A stretch of DNA of 64,000 bases from Spisula solida (Eukaryota; Mollusca; Bivalvia; Venerida; Mactridae). Positions 33,653 to 45,715 of this stretch are shown here, piece after piece (the stretch's first letter is position 1; each line of letters starts with the position of its first letter). Position numbers and translations under genes: made by a program. A model generated the notes under the pieces. The model had not been told where the DNA came from. It worked only from the letters and a program-made list of their open reading frames with translations, and made no database searches. The DNA is taken from the NCBI GenBank assembly GCA_947247005.1, contig OX365950.1, positions 49,080,761 to 49,144,760 on the forward strand, in the 5' to 3' direction.

Positions 33653-34765
33653 GAACGGCAGGAGAAGGTGCAGCTCAAACTTGCTGTACTTAACATTCAG
33701 TGTTTAGTGTCCAAATATTGTAACAAACTTGAGAGTCCTGAAATTTTATCCGTATTTGATAACAACGACATTGTAATGTTTACTGAGACATGGTCTAATG
33801 AATCGTTTGATTTAAATGTACAGAATTTTCACACTTTCAGCTTACATAGAGAGAAAATTAAAAATTCTAAACGAGATTCTGGTGGAATAATTATGTATAT
33901 TAAAGATAAGTACGTAAATGACAGATGCTTATTTTTCGAAAGTGAAGATGACATTTTATGGATAAGGTTGGATGGAAATTTGTTCTCGCTAGAAAATGAT
34001 TTATTTGTTGGTTTATGTTATGTTGTACCGGAAGGTAGTGGCAGATATAATTTACATACACAGAATGTCTTTGACAGATTATTAGATTCTATAACTTTAA
34101 TTCAAAACTATACTAACGGTCAGTGTAATATTTTACTGTCAGGTGATTTTAACAGTCGCACATCAGATAATACTGATTACATCAATTTTGACTCGAACAA
34201 TGATTTGCTTTTACTACCAAATGATTACGCAGCCGACATTTCACGTCCTAGATTTTCACAGGATAAAGGTCACACTAATAGTAACGGTACTGCTTTGTTA
34301 GATTTTTGTAAACAGACTAGTTTGTATATTGTAAATGGTCGTTGCGGTAGTGACGCCGGTGTTGGCAAATACACCTTTATTGGGTCAAGAGGATGCAGTT
34401 TAGTAGATTATGTTTTATGTTCTGATTCTTTATTTGACATTATTACGTCATTTACCGTTCATACACCGAATGCCTTATCCGATCATTGTTTAATAGAATA
34501 TACATTAGAGAATACCGTTTATCACGATACGAATACCGCAGAATACGAGAACGAGATCTACGATGAGATTAATTATAAATACACTTGGAATGCTGACCGA
34601 TCGAACTCTTTTATCAATGAAATTAACTCGGATGTGTTTATTGATGAATTGTCAAAACTGACAGATTACACAAGTAATTGTTTGAACGATAACGATATAG
34701 ATTCGAGTTTAACTCAGTTTTCGCTACTGTTATGCACCACGGATTCACGTAGAACTGTACTCTAG
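33653..34765 (+). CDS. LINE ORF2 fragment: apurinic-like endonuclease domain, reverse transcriptase missing
   Basis: In frame with ORF1 straight after its TAG. Catalytic motifs of the APE-type LINE endonuclease are all visible: LNIQ, FTETW, GGIIMYIKD, GDFNSRT, LVDYVLCSD and ALSDHCLIEY. It would nick target DNA to prime reverse transcription. The first in-frame ATG (33776, in NDIVMFTETW) lies after the catalytic Asn of LNIQ, so an active enzyme would need readthrough, reinitiation at a non-ATG codon, or restoration of the stop. Similarity fades around LLCTT and the frame stops at TAG 34763. No RT or 3' tail follows, so the copy is 3'-deleted or internally deleted near 34738. Confidence 0.82.
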   Translation, partial: ERQEKVQLKLAVLNIQCLVSKYCNKLESPEILSVFDNNDIVMFTETWSNESFDLNVQNFHTFSLHREKIKNSKRDSGGIIMYIKDKYVNDRCLFFESEDDILWIRLDGNLFSLENDLFVGLCYVVPEGSGRYNLHTQNVFDRLLDSITLIQNYTNGQCNILLSGDFNSRTSDNTDYINFDSNNDLLLLPNDYAADISRPRFSQDKGHTNSNGTALLDFCKQTSLYIVNGRCGSDAGVGKYTFIGSRGCSLVDYVLCSDSLFDIITSFTVHTPNALSDHCLIEYTLENTVYHDTNTAEYENEIYDEINYKYTWNADRSNSFINEINSDVFIDELSKLTDYTSNCLNDNDIDSSLTQFSLLLCTTDSRRTVL

Positions 34766-35010
34766 TAAGGGAGCTAACCACATCGTACTTATTACAAATG
34801 TATTTACAATAGTTACTTCCCTTTATGCTCATGTTAGATCCGTTCTATATGAGCACTGACTCCCAAACTGATATCATGACATATACCTTGCACCAGACAG
34901 ATAGGCGTACTTATTTTACCTACGTGTAGCCGACCAGTGGTTGGTGATCCTTTAGTTACAATGGCACAGATACAGACGTATGCTCAGGATATAACAGAGT
35001 AAACATCAGT
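34766..35010. other. Short unannotated stretch between LINE fragment and TIR element
   Basis: Contains the recurrent AGTTACTTCCCTTT motif (34813). May be the LINE 3' UTR after an internal deletion, but nothing proves it. Confidence 0.3.
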
Positions 35011-36008
35011 TAAAGGGTGTAAAGAAAGTTCGTTCCGGTCAGAAAGTATGGCGTATGTTTATTTTTACCAAGCGAAATATTACGAAATTTGGAATGAAGG
35101 TACAGTACTAAATTCAGGAACTGTGAATTATTTTTGTTTGGGTTCCGTTCTGGTGGACACCGTTGTCATAGATTTATAGAACGCGGAAGTAAGCTTACGT
35201 TAACGTTACGTCGCTTGCCATTTTAAAGATGAGTCGACATACAGAAATAACTGCAAAAATGAAACATAGCCAGATTTAGGCATAATAGACATTCGCATTG
35301 ATAAACAATACGTTGCTCTTAAAGTTATTGATGGCTAAAGGACGGTACTTATATAATAAGAGCACACCTATGAATTAGCTAGTACATGGTATCGATTTCG
35401 TCTAACGTGACGTGTCGTAAACGTCAAGCGAAAATTGTGAGTAGGGTAAAGAAAATGACCGACTGTGTTAAAAATAATGGCGGGAAATTACAGGAACAAC
35501 TTCTAAGAACATCAAAAGGCATTGGCGAAGTCATGCCTCATTTTTCAAGTAAAGAGTAACTAAATAACTCCAAAAGTAAAGAAACGTCGAGGTTGACAAA
35601 AACGCGCAATTTTGAAAAAAAAACGTTCATGGGTAAACAAAAGGCATTTATTTGCAAACGACAACTCTTTCAGACTCATATTTTAACGATGTTTTTCTCT
35701 TATATAATGTTAAATATTAGTTTAGTTCATTACAAGTTTAAAACATACACAACGATACAGTGAGTAGATAACAAAGCGAGTATTTCGAAGTTTACCCGGT
35801 CATGACGTCGTTTACGTCATCTTCGAAACAAGATCAACACATTTATTCATTGCGTTTAATAAATATTGACAGTCAAATCAGCTAAAACTTATACATAATG
35901 ATGTCATTGTATCAGAAGACTGAATACAAAATTTGGTGCAAATACATTCATTTGTTTTGTGTACAAAAGCTTTTCAAAAACCGGAACGAACTTTCTTTGC
36001 ACCCTTTA
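35011..36008. mobile_element. About 1-kb TIR element, non-autonomous, TA-flanked
   Basis: TAAAGGGTGTAAAGAAAGTT then CGTTCCGG at 35011 is matched by its inverted copy ending at 36008 (28 bp, one mismatch). TA at both ends fits a TA duplication. No transposase frame inside. Confidence 0.82.
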
Positions 36009-36404
36009 CATGACTGGCCTGTCCAAGTGTCCGGATGAAGACTGGTATATATCTATATTTTCAACACCAGTGTTGTACAACAACATTGGCATCAATTTGA
36101 TTTCACAGCATACATTTATCAGCAGCATTTAAATCGAAATACACTTTCATATTGCACGGCAAATTTTATGCATGGATATATTACATGGTTCTTGCGTTGA
36201 ATATATCAATTTCCACGTGAAAATCGTGCGATGTCAGTATTTTAGATTTGTGTTGGTATTACACCCGAGGGTCCTCGTGATACTCACCGCTTATGAAAAC
36301 ATACAACCGGAGTTATAAATATAGACAAGACATTATGCTGATAAAAGTTCGAGAGTCAAATTATCTAGGTTATAAGTGAGTATCAGGAATATGCTTTTTA
36401 TTTT

Positions 36405-36662
36405 CCGCCTCCTCGATAGCCTAGTGGTAGAGTGTCCGTTTCGAGTTCGGGAGGTCTCGGGTTCGATCCCTGGCTGCGTCATACCAAAGACGAAATAAGA
36501 ATGGTACCAGACATTCCCTTGCTAGACGCTCAACATTAAAGGGAAACTGGCTTCTCTTCTCTCATACACTCGTGGCGATGGATAACATCAGGAATGAGGT
36601 GTCGAGAGTGATTAATGTAAGTTGAAAAAACTTGTTTCACAATCGACCTTAAATAAATTAGT
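36405..36662 (+). mobile_element. tRNA-derived SINE (family A), copy 1
   Basis: A-box TAGCCTAGTGG at 36417, B-box GGTTCGATCCC at 36460. The body has ACTGGCTTCTCTTCTCTCAT and ATCAGGAATGAGGTGTCGAG; the 3' end is CTTGTTTCACAATCGACCTT. About 258 bp, shared nearly end to end with 39733. Confidence 0.85.
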
Positions 36663-37616
36663 ATTAGTATCAAACTTAGGCAAGTTTGAATTAATATGAG
36701 TTGATTTACTTTTCAATGAAATAGTTCAGATATAGTTTAACTATTATTGCGACAATTGTAAACGAAATATTATGCCCAAATGAATGTACGAGTATAAAAT
36801 TATACTTTCTACATGTATACCATGGTTATCTTTTCGGTCAAGTTAATACCGTTTGCAAACAATCGCAGCCGAATGTTTTGGCCGCGACAGTTTTGGCTTA
36901 ACAAAGTATGGTTTGGTGAACAGCGAAGCAATTTCATGTCTGTAGGTCTTAATAAATGTTCAACAGCCAAGCATTAAACACTAGTCATTAGTATCAGCAA
37001 CAAAATAAATTGTTATAATTTTCCCATGAAATGACAATTTCTTTTCTTTTCGGTATATTAGCAAGCATTAAATAAACCCTAGCTACACACATGTTGTATT
37101 TACAAACGCTAAAATTTACGACAAAATTGTGACAACCAAGTTTTTGTACAAAGTATACGATTTCAAACGCAGGTCATAAAACATACGAATATTTTCAATT
37201 GACTTTGTATGGTACGCATACAGACCCATTTCCTATTTGATGTCTATGGTTTACTACCAATTTATGTCCCACCGTCATTTTTTTAATAATCATATCTATG
37301 AAAACTCGTTGTTATGGTTTTCAATTAACGTAAATTTATGGTTTGCATGTCATTCAAACAGATCAATATAGTCCGTGTTTTATGGTGGTTATATTTTAAC
37401 AGCCGTGCAAAACCACACACCCATAACTCAAGCTCGAGTGGTTAAAAGGCCCACAAAACTACACATAATGTACAGCCATGTGAAACTGTCTACATACATT
37501 ACTATCAAGGACAGGGATTTGAATCTAATCGCGAAGTTTGACTGGTCAATTTCTTGCGCACAAGAGAAACACCAAGGATTGCATGGTTTGTCATTCAGTT
37601 AATTTGGAAAGCGCTA

Positions 37617-37770
37617 GAGTAGTATCACACAATGGCACCTCCCTTGAAGTCGGAGGACATTGGACAATCTGACAGGGGAAAATGACAATGCACGCACACC
37701 TGGATCGGAACCGCAACCTCCATCTGACATGGTGACCGCTCTAACCACTAGAACACAGGGATCGGTGCTG
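37617..37770 (-). mobile_element. tRNA-derived SINE (family E), - strand
   Basis: On -: CTGTGTTCTAGTGGTTAGAG (A-box), GCGGTTCCGATCC (B-box), then body CTCCGACTTCAAGGGAGGTG. Part of the body also occurs at about 16345-16410. Confidence 0.65.
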
Positions 37771-38454
37771 TTGTACTTATATTTATGAAGAATATGTGTA
37801 AGTCGTATATATGAACCCTCATCCGGTGGGGCATGTGATTAGAACGCACGGGCTAGAAATATTCAGGAATATAGACAAATATTCACCACATTGGTACACT
37901 CATTTATAATAATATAATAAAATATATTGCAATATTATGAAATAGCAAACTGGTATCAAATGACACATAGTGTAACACACTTTATTACACTTAATAATGT
38001 ATACGCTCTCTCTATATGTGAAATAAATAGTATAACAATTTTGCAGTTTATACATGTATATATGCCTAAGTGTGTGACAGAAATTGAAACGTATTTGTTT
38101 TATATCTACTATTAAAGAAACAAAGGTCCTTCAGTACGAGTACGCACTGGATATCCAAGTACAAGAACATTTACAAAAGAAAGTTAAGTTACCAATTTTA
38201 GAGAGCTGCTTTCAGCCGTTCAGCCACCCATTGACATTTTAACTTCCCTTTGGTATGTACTGGGATTGTAGTTGTTATATATGCAAATTCACTGAAACAA
38301 CTGTCATGTCAACCATCCTATACAAATTATATGACATAATTATAATTTAATTATATGTCCATACGCTTGATATTTTGTGCATTTGTTATTATATTATTTT
38401 ATTGATATCATGTCTCTGTTATTTCAATGTTTTACTGTTGAGTGCCTTACGGCA

Positions 38455-38525
38455 GATTGACACTTATGTTAAGTATGTTCCCTCCATAAATAAAGTCTTT
38501 ATTATTATTATTATTATTATTATTA
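38455..38525 (+). repeat. TATGTTCCCTC/AATAAAGTCTTTATTA tail repeat, copy 2, with (ATT)n
   Basis: AAGTATGTTCCCTCCATAAA, TAAAGTCTTTATTATT and about eight ATT units, directly abutting the SINE at 38526. Confidence 0.6.
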
Positions 38526-38796
38526 TATGGCTGCCAATGGAAATCTTCGTTCGAGTCTCCCTGGGGAGACTATTTCTCTCCTGGTGGGTGTGCAGCCAAC
38601 ATCGATCTGCGGCGCACAGGACTATCGAGCTTGTTCAGACACCGCCATCATAGGTACCAATTCACACCTTGATCCAGTGGGGCATGTGGGCTATTCTTGC
38701 TCAGAGAAATTAAGCAGTGGTCCAGAAGGGGTTGAACCCGGGATCTCTCGATTCCGAAGCGCGCGCCCTACGTCTAGGCTGCCGCACTCAACATAA
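38526..38796 (-). mobile_element. tRNA-derived SINE (family G), - strand
   Basis: On -: GCGGCAGCCTAGACGTAGGG (A-box region), GATCCCGGGTTCAACCC (B-box), then a body with CTTAATTTCTCTGAGCAAGA and CCCCAGGGAGACTCGAACG. Confidence 0.62.
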
Positions 38797-39732
38797 CATT
38801 AAACGAATAGCCGCAAACAGATGGAGAAAGTGGCCGAAACAAATGACTCCAAACATACCACTGACCGTGGTACAGGGCCACAAAGCAGTTTGGGCGGGAA
38901 TTGTGTATGGCTACCGTCCTTAAGAATGCGTAATCAGATTTATCGTAAATTCATAAGAAATTTTAATAACACTCTTCAGCCGATTATATCTTTTAATTTC
39001 CGTATACTTGATCTGAACATGAAAGTGGTTGAAATAACAACATTCCTCTTATATTGCGCTCAAAGTTTGTACAAATGTAAAATTAATACTTTTATCTTTG
39101 CTGTACGTCGGTAATTAAATTAGTCAGATATTGTAATTTGAGTCGAAACTACAAAAACAAATTATTCGGTGAAAGGGGCTTATATCTTTGTTGCCCCCTT
39201 GACAACTTTTGAAACTAATATACTAGCCTGTCCGAAGTTAGCTTCCTGTCCTGAACTGGCGCATAATTAGCGGGTAATAGCCGGTTATTAACCAAATTTA
39301 TCACCCTCTGTCGGGATATTGAATTTCTGTTTTTTTCAATAACTAGTATTTATGAATAGGGACCGAGGTCTGATAAAAATCGGGTGTCTCGTGAGAGAGT
39401 TAACATAAACAGGGGCTTGTGGTAACCTGAGACCCCCTAATCCTTTGATGATCCCCAATATACAAAACTTCTATCATTTTTGTCGGAGTTGTAATATTTA
39501 CTTATTTCATATACTGTTACAAAACTGTTAAATTATTGAATAACGAATAATGAAGACATTCATAGAGAAGCTGTCATATTAAATAAATATGTTGTGATAC
39601 GGGTACTTATAGATCAATTGACAAAGTAATGAACATCTCTTTCAGAAGTATGTTATGCTAGCTCTCCATTTGGCCACACCTTTGGTAGAATCTGTTATAA
39701 CTTATTTGTATAAATGTCATCAAATTATGTTA

Positions 39733-39985
39733 CCGCCTCCTCGATAGCCTAATGGTAAAGCGTCTTCTTCGAGCGCGTGAGGTCATAGTTTCGATCCTGG
39801 GCCGCGTCATACCAATTACGTAATAAACATGGTACCAACAATTCCCTTGCTAGACACTCAGCATAAACTTGAAACTGGCTTCTCTTCTCTCATATTCTGG
39901 TGGTGATTGGTGACATCAGGAATGAGGTGTCAAGATGAATATAAGTTGGACAAACTTGTTTCACAATCGACCTAAACTAAATTAG
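39733..39985 (+). mobile_element. tRNA-derived SINE (family A), copy 2
   Basis: Same orientation as 36405. CCGCCTCCTCGATAGCCTAA, B-box AGTTTCGATCCT (one box base changed), ACTGGCTTCTCTTCTCTCAT, ATCAGGAATGAGGTGTCAAG and the same 3' end. Confidence 0.85.
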
Positions 39986-41934
39986 TGTAAACAAATTTAA
40001 AACAGTTTATATAAGTGACCATCTTAATCAAGCAACCACCTGTCTTATGCAGTTTATATGATTAAATCGATAGCATAGCTTTAAAACTTTTAGGTTACAA
40101 TTTTGATGTTTTGGGGATTTTTGCATCACAATTGTAAAGACGAGACGCATCTCTCTGCCAATTGTCAAAGCCATTGTTCGATCAGAAAAGCCTACAAGAG
40201 CATATTTTGGAAGCAAAACATCTAAGTTACTGAATTTCGGCATATTGCAGTTGTAGATGGCGCTAGTACAGTTCATTTCCCCAAAAGCTTTGCACCATAG
40301 AACCCACACACATTTTGAAACTGTCATTTTTTATCAAATAATGCATGTATTGTAGGCTTGTACTAAAATTTGGGTGTTGTCTCAATAAATAATGTCTTTA
40401 TCGTTTTTATAAATATTGATCAGATCTAGATCTATATACAATTAGAGAAGAAAAGGTTTTAAGTAAAACATAAAAGTAATGGGTTATGTCATTATTTGCT
40501 TAAATATTATGGACATTTAAGCAACGAAATAGTTCATTCCAGTTTTAAAGTAAAATATACGTTGAAGATGAAAAGAATATTTTGTACAAATTTCACATAA
40601 ATTATATAAATCACACAAAGTGTCAAATATTTAAATATCAACAAAATACGTCGTTGTTCCTATATACAACGACCTAATTAATCACGGTGAAATAACTATA
40701 ATAATGTTATCACTAGTCCTAAAACGTGTTTATGAGAACATATAACTGTTTACTTTTAAATGTATCGCTGCATGGGCAAAATGCATCAGTTAATAAAATG
40801 ACGATTTATACCGAAAAAGAAACGCTGTCAAAAAATCGATAAAATTCGCATTAATCTTCGAGAGCTGTTGGCCCATTGCGCCGCGAATTGATCGTAATTT
40901 TGATAACATTATGTCATAACCTCCGTCTAAATTTAATTTTCATTTGACAGAGAGACATGTTGTCGTGCTTGACACAATTTACAGCAGTCCAATACAGACA
41001 GACTATAGGTGTTCTTGTCGAAAAAACTCATTAAGAAAATCCATGCAAAGGTAAGAAAAACGAATGATTCAAACTTAAATTGTTTAATTTCCATCAAAGG
41101 TTATCTTATCTACGTACAAGCACTTGACATTGTGATCCCTGATCCCCTGTCTAGTTCTGTTTTGTTATTGATTCATGAATCATTCACTATGGAAAGCCAT
41201 AGTTTACCTTTTGCAATTTCACTTGATCATAGATCTAAACTACATGTATTTTCAGGTCTTTTGGCCTCATACTTTGGCTTTGGAAACATCATTGTTAGGC
41301 AGATCAATTGTCTAAGGTCAGAACTGGCGAACTGCCGAAGTGCATACAATGAACTTTCCTATAGATTATAAAATGAACTTGCAAAAGGTGAACTACGACT
41401 TTCCATAATTCACAGACAGTATGGTAAGGTTAGATCAAAGATTAACAACACAAGTAATCGTGTATTCAGTTTATTCTCAATCTTATAATAACGCTGATGG
41501 CATTCTTTGTCTTAAAGCATTGGTTACTTAGTAAAATCAAGCAGGTGGCCGCCGTCTCCGTGGGTCCCGTGTACACCAGAGATCACGTGCATATGTCAAG
41601 CGATTTAATCAGTTTTGAAACTGTCGCTCCTTTCTTCCCAAGACCATGATATTTGATTGATCAAATGTATAAATTATTAAGCATATGTACATAGCCTCTT
41701 TTGCATGCACATTCGTATAAAGATGTTCGTTTAAAAATGTACATCATCTTTAATGCCAGAAACAAACTCTCTACTGCGTATCACCCTGTGATGCATGTAT
41801 GTGTGTAATTATTTAGACGTTTGGGTCAAGGATAACCTATTAAAGTGCATACATTTATTTTCAATGGGTCCTGTGTTTTTGCTTAAGGGGCAGTAAATAG
41901 GAGAGAGGGACAGTGGTATGATACAATGTATCCG
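39986..41934. other. Unannotated AT-rich stretch
   Basis: No gene recognised. An open frame at 41009-41371 lacks an ATG and similarity to anything I know; it may be repeat-derived. Confidence 0.5.
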
Positions 41935-42133
41935 TGTAGGATACCCTAGCTCTTTCCTAACAGACTCCTTGGTTCTTTAACGTGCCCGGTGTATAGCACC
42001 AATACATACGAGTCAACCTCTGGATTACCAACCAATTCGTCTCTAGTTGGGTGGGAAACACTGAAAAGCGTTTCAGAAATTTTGACAGTGTATTTTGATA
42101 TTCGAGAACGTTAACCACTCGGCCACTATGCCA
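41935..42133 (-). mobile_element. tRNA-derived SINE (family H), - strand
   Basis: On -: TGGCATAGTGGCCGAGTGGT (A-box), then GTTTCCCACCCAACTAGAGA and CCGGGCACGTTAAAGAACCA. The B-box region is decayed. Confidence 0.5.
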
Positions 42134-43212
42134 TCATTCTCAAGTCCACAGTCAAAGAGGTCGGTGGAAGAGAATGTAGTTGTCATGTTTGTCTATTATT
42201 TTGAGATGGTTTCTCTATACAAGTTATTAAAATAGACAACAATGAGACATTTAATTAAACATCGTACCTTAGCGCTTCCTACCTTCAGTCTTTGTGTTAT
42301 TTTATATACAAAACGGGTAATTGTTTTTCTTAAACCTGAAACTCATGTGCACGAGTAATTACCTTGGCTTGATTAATTAAGAATCCAATCACATAAAAGG
42401 AGGTAAAATGACCACCACAATGATCACATTATACTAAATGACCATAATGACCATTCCTCGTATTAAACAAGTCAAAGTCTAGTCTTATAAGCTTGTTAAG
42501 GTACAGCCAATTTGTCCTTTGATTTTTTCTTATTCATCTTGTAAAATTAATCATGATCTGCTGGGATTTGGGTAGTTAACTGGGATAAAATACCTAAATG
42601 ACAATCTTATAGTCGTTATACGGTAATAAACAAACGAGATAATAATTAGCACTGCATAGGATTGTAATATACTGACAATATATTGACAATATATTGCCCT
42701 TTTGCACGATATTCCGACCATCCATATAACCATATTGCAATTAATTCAGTAACTCGGCTCTTCAGCAGGTTATTTCACGCTGACGATTGTTCGGGGGGAC
42801 ATATAGCATTTATCATTGATATTTCACTCATCAAAATTCTTCATTGACACAAAATGTGCTGCCAACTAGAAATTGCACACCATTTTGCATGAGGTTTTGA
42901 TTTGTACGAATGTTTAACCATTCTTTTCCAGACGGGATTTCAGGAGAAAAGTTGTGCCCCAAATTATCAGAGACAAGTTTAGACTAGACTAGGCATCAAC
43001 ACCGTGCATTATAAACATATTTAGGATTTTCTACAGAACGTCCGAAACAAATACAACACACATGTATGGTATGCACAAATACAGAAAAAATATACCAATT
43101 CCTTACTTAGCTTTGGCAGTCAATATCACAACAAATTGTATGATGTGTCACATGGTCAATTTAAAATAAATTGAAAATCTAGCGAGCAGGTATAGGCACA
43201 TCCACATGACAC

Positions 43213-43610
43213 ATGAATCATACCAAAGGACAAAAAGGCGCACTTAGATATGATACACAGGTGAAACAATACCAAACAGACAAAGGGCACCCCTGGCATC
43301 CCTTTGCTCAGTTAAGGGACATGGTAACAATACCAAGCATCCAAAGATGTGCTTCTATGGTGGAGGGACAGAAACAATACCAATTCGACCAAGATCTGCA
43401 TACGGAGAGGGGATACGGATACCAAACGAAAAAGGGATGCACTCATAAAGATGACATGGTACTTAACGCGGACACTGGAATTATACTAATGATCCCAAGA
43501 TGTGCAGCTATGGAGAAGGAACAGGACCAATCGGGGGAGGGGATGCGGATACAAAACGAAAAAGAGGTGCACACATAAAGGGGACACGGGAACGATACCA
43601 ATCAGATTTA
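43213..43610. repeat. Degenerate tandem duplication, ~125-160-bp units
   Basis: GGATACCAAACGAAAAAGGG / GGATACAAAACGAAAAAGAG, and CCAAAGATGTGCTTCTATGG / CCCAAGATGTGCAGCTATGG recur. The open frame across it (121 codons) is polar and repeat-driven. Confidence 0.5.
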
Positions 43611-45471
43611 CAGGGGTACGAGAGAGAACACTATAAATCAGGTTAGAAGGTACACACGTGGATGCGTTACGTTTATAACAACCACGCCCATAGTGATTTA
43701 TACCCACCACGCTAACTGATTCCTTTATATTCAGAAAGAACACGTTAATGTCCGTAAAATGAAATCCTTAATTATTATGAAGATCATCTCCGATCAGTCG
43801 TGAAAATTGTCTATTCGGGCGATGCTGTTGGCTGCATTTCACATGTTAATCTTATTTAAACTTCTTTTTCACACGCAAAGGGGTAATGGTTAGACCAAAT
43901 AAAAAACTGGATTTAATCGCCAGGGCAGAAAATAGATGAATATATTTACAGCCCTTTACAACAACATTTTATTTAAATCTGTGTGTTTTACAGTCTTATT
44001 ATTGACAGGCAGACAAGTGCCTGTATTAGTTATGCACCCCAAATGCGCCGCATTAACAAAAAGTCAAATGATTAAGGTTGCTTTAATCCGCGGAATTGTT
44101 GACGTTTTTTCAATCCCTACTCGAGTCATTCTGGTCTCATCTCCCTCTGGGTATCTCTGCCTTTAGAAGACCAATAATGAAACACACTCGAAGTGTCGCC
44201 AAATTCACTGATGAGCAGATATTATTCTTCCAAGCAGAAAATTATTTTCTATAGAGCTTTGAAAAGCTGCATTCGTGTAGAAAATTGTAGATTAACCATG
44301 AGTTAAATATTGCTCGATGTTGATGCGTCCATCGCTTACAATGTTAAGGTTGATTTCTTGTTAAGATGCATAGCAACGCAGTTGTAACGTTGAATCAAAA
44401 TGGCTGACCATTCACACTGGGGATGAAATCGGGGGATAAATTATTTTACTTTGATGAAAGTTTCTATGATTCAGTGATAACTGACCAACATGAAAGTTTT
44501 TCATTTTAATAAAAACTTTAATTATAAGAGTAATACGTTCTAAAGCTTCAAACACAATTTCATTTTATTTAAAGTATAATGATTATTTACTGGACAGAAA
44601 ATTGCAAGCAACGTTGGAGTTAATATAAATTAGAACAGAACAAAAACCACCGGACATCCATATTTGGAAACGTTTCATTGCAAATACATGCATTAAAATA
44701 TCGTCGAACACGGCGATTTGGTTTGTAATTTGATATGTGTTGCCTTGTTTCGCTGTTTAGATAAACTTTGAAATTTCAAGCTGTTTAGATAGATTTTAGA
44801 TCTAAATCACAATTGTTAATTAAATAATATATAGGTTGATCACAATATACTACACATGACAATATTTAGTCATTGATAAGTATGTGTTTTTGTTTTTTGC
44901 GCGTTTGAATCTTTGCAACGTTTGCATTATCTTTGAATGCATTCAGAATATTATTGGAATGGCTCCAAATACGACAGATAATGTATCTGCTGTCATAATT
45001 GTCCACATACCAAATTCTAGTAATCCTGAATTTTGAACAATATATCACTCAGCTCTAGTCACTATTAACAGTTCCCAAAAATATTGTTTCAGCAATACGT
45101 AAATTTGCAAAGCATGTTACCGTACAAACAAAACATATTTAACCTTGGCGTACCTCTCATGATTTTGGAAAATATAAACAATAATGTTGCGTTCCTCAAC
45201 AACAGTTATGTACAGGAATGTATGATACAGATTACCTCTGTTGACAACAACATTCTTACCCTGTCTGGTAAGTCAATGACACGAAGATGAGTCCCATCTT
45301 CGGATACATTGGAACAAACAACATTGGTTAAGCCAGTATAAATATAGGGTAAATGCATGCTTTTTCGTGCTATCACATTTGCAGAATTCCTAGGACGGTT
45401 GGGACCCAAGCATGTCATTTAAAATATGAAATACCTTCGTTATTAAGCAAACAGGAAATTTGAATTGTTCT
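43611..45471. other. Unannotated stretch
   Basis: No gene, tRNA or clear repeat recognised; AT-rich. Confidence 0.5.
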
Positions 45472-45715
45472 TGGTAAGTGGGGATAACTGTGATTTCTTG
45501 GTAAGTGGGGTTTACTGTGATTTCTTGGTAAGTGGGGTTTACTGTGATTTCTAGGTAAGTGGGGTTTACTGTGATTTCTAGGTAAGTGGGGTTTACTGTG
45601 ATTTCTAGGTAAGTGGGGTTTACTGTGATTTCTAGGTAAGTGGGGTTTACTGTGATTTCTAGGTAAGTGGGGTTTACTGTGATTTCTAGGTAAGTGGGGT
45701 TTACTGTGATTTCTT
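45472..45715. repeat. Minisatellite, 27-bp unit x9, each with a donor-like GGTAAGT
   Basis: Unit GGTAAGTGGGGTTTACTGTG plus ATTTCTA, nine copies, nearly identical in the last six. The length is a multiple of three, giving a spurious repeated - strand peptide. Confidence 0.92.

Noticed and set aside
41009..41371. 121-codon + strand open frame
   Set aside because: No ATG start, no recognised family, no splice context; cannot be supported as a gene.
43213..43578. 121-codon polar open frame
   Set aside because: Lies wholly within a degenerate tandem duplication and lacks any domain.
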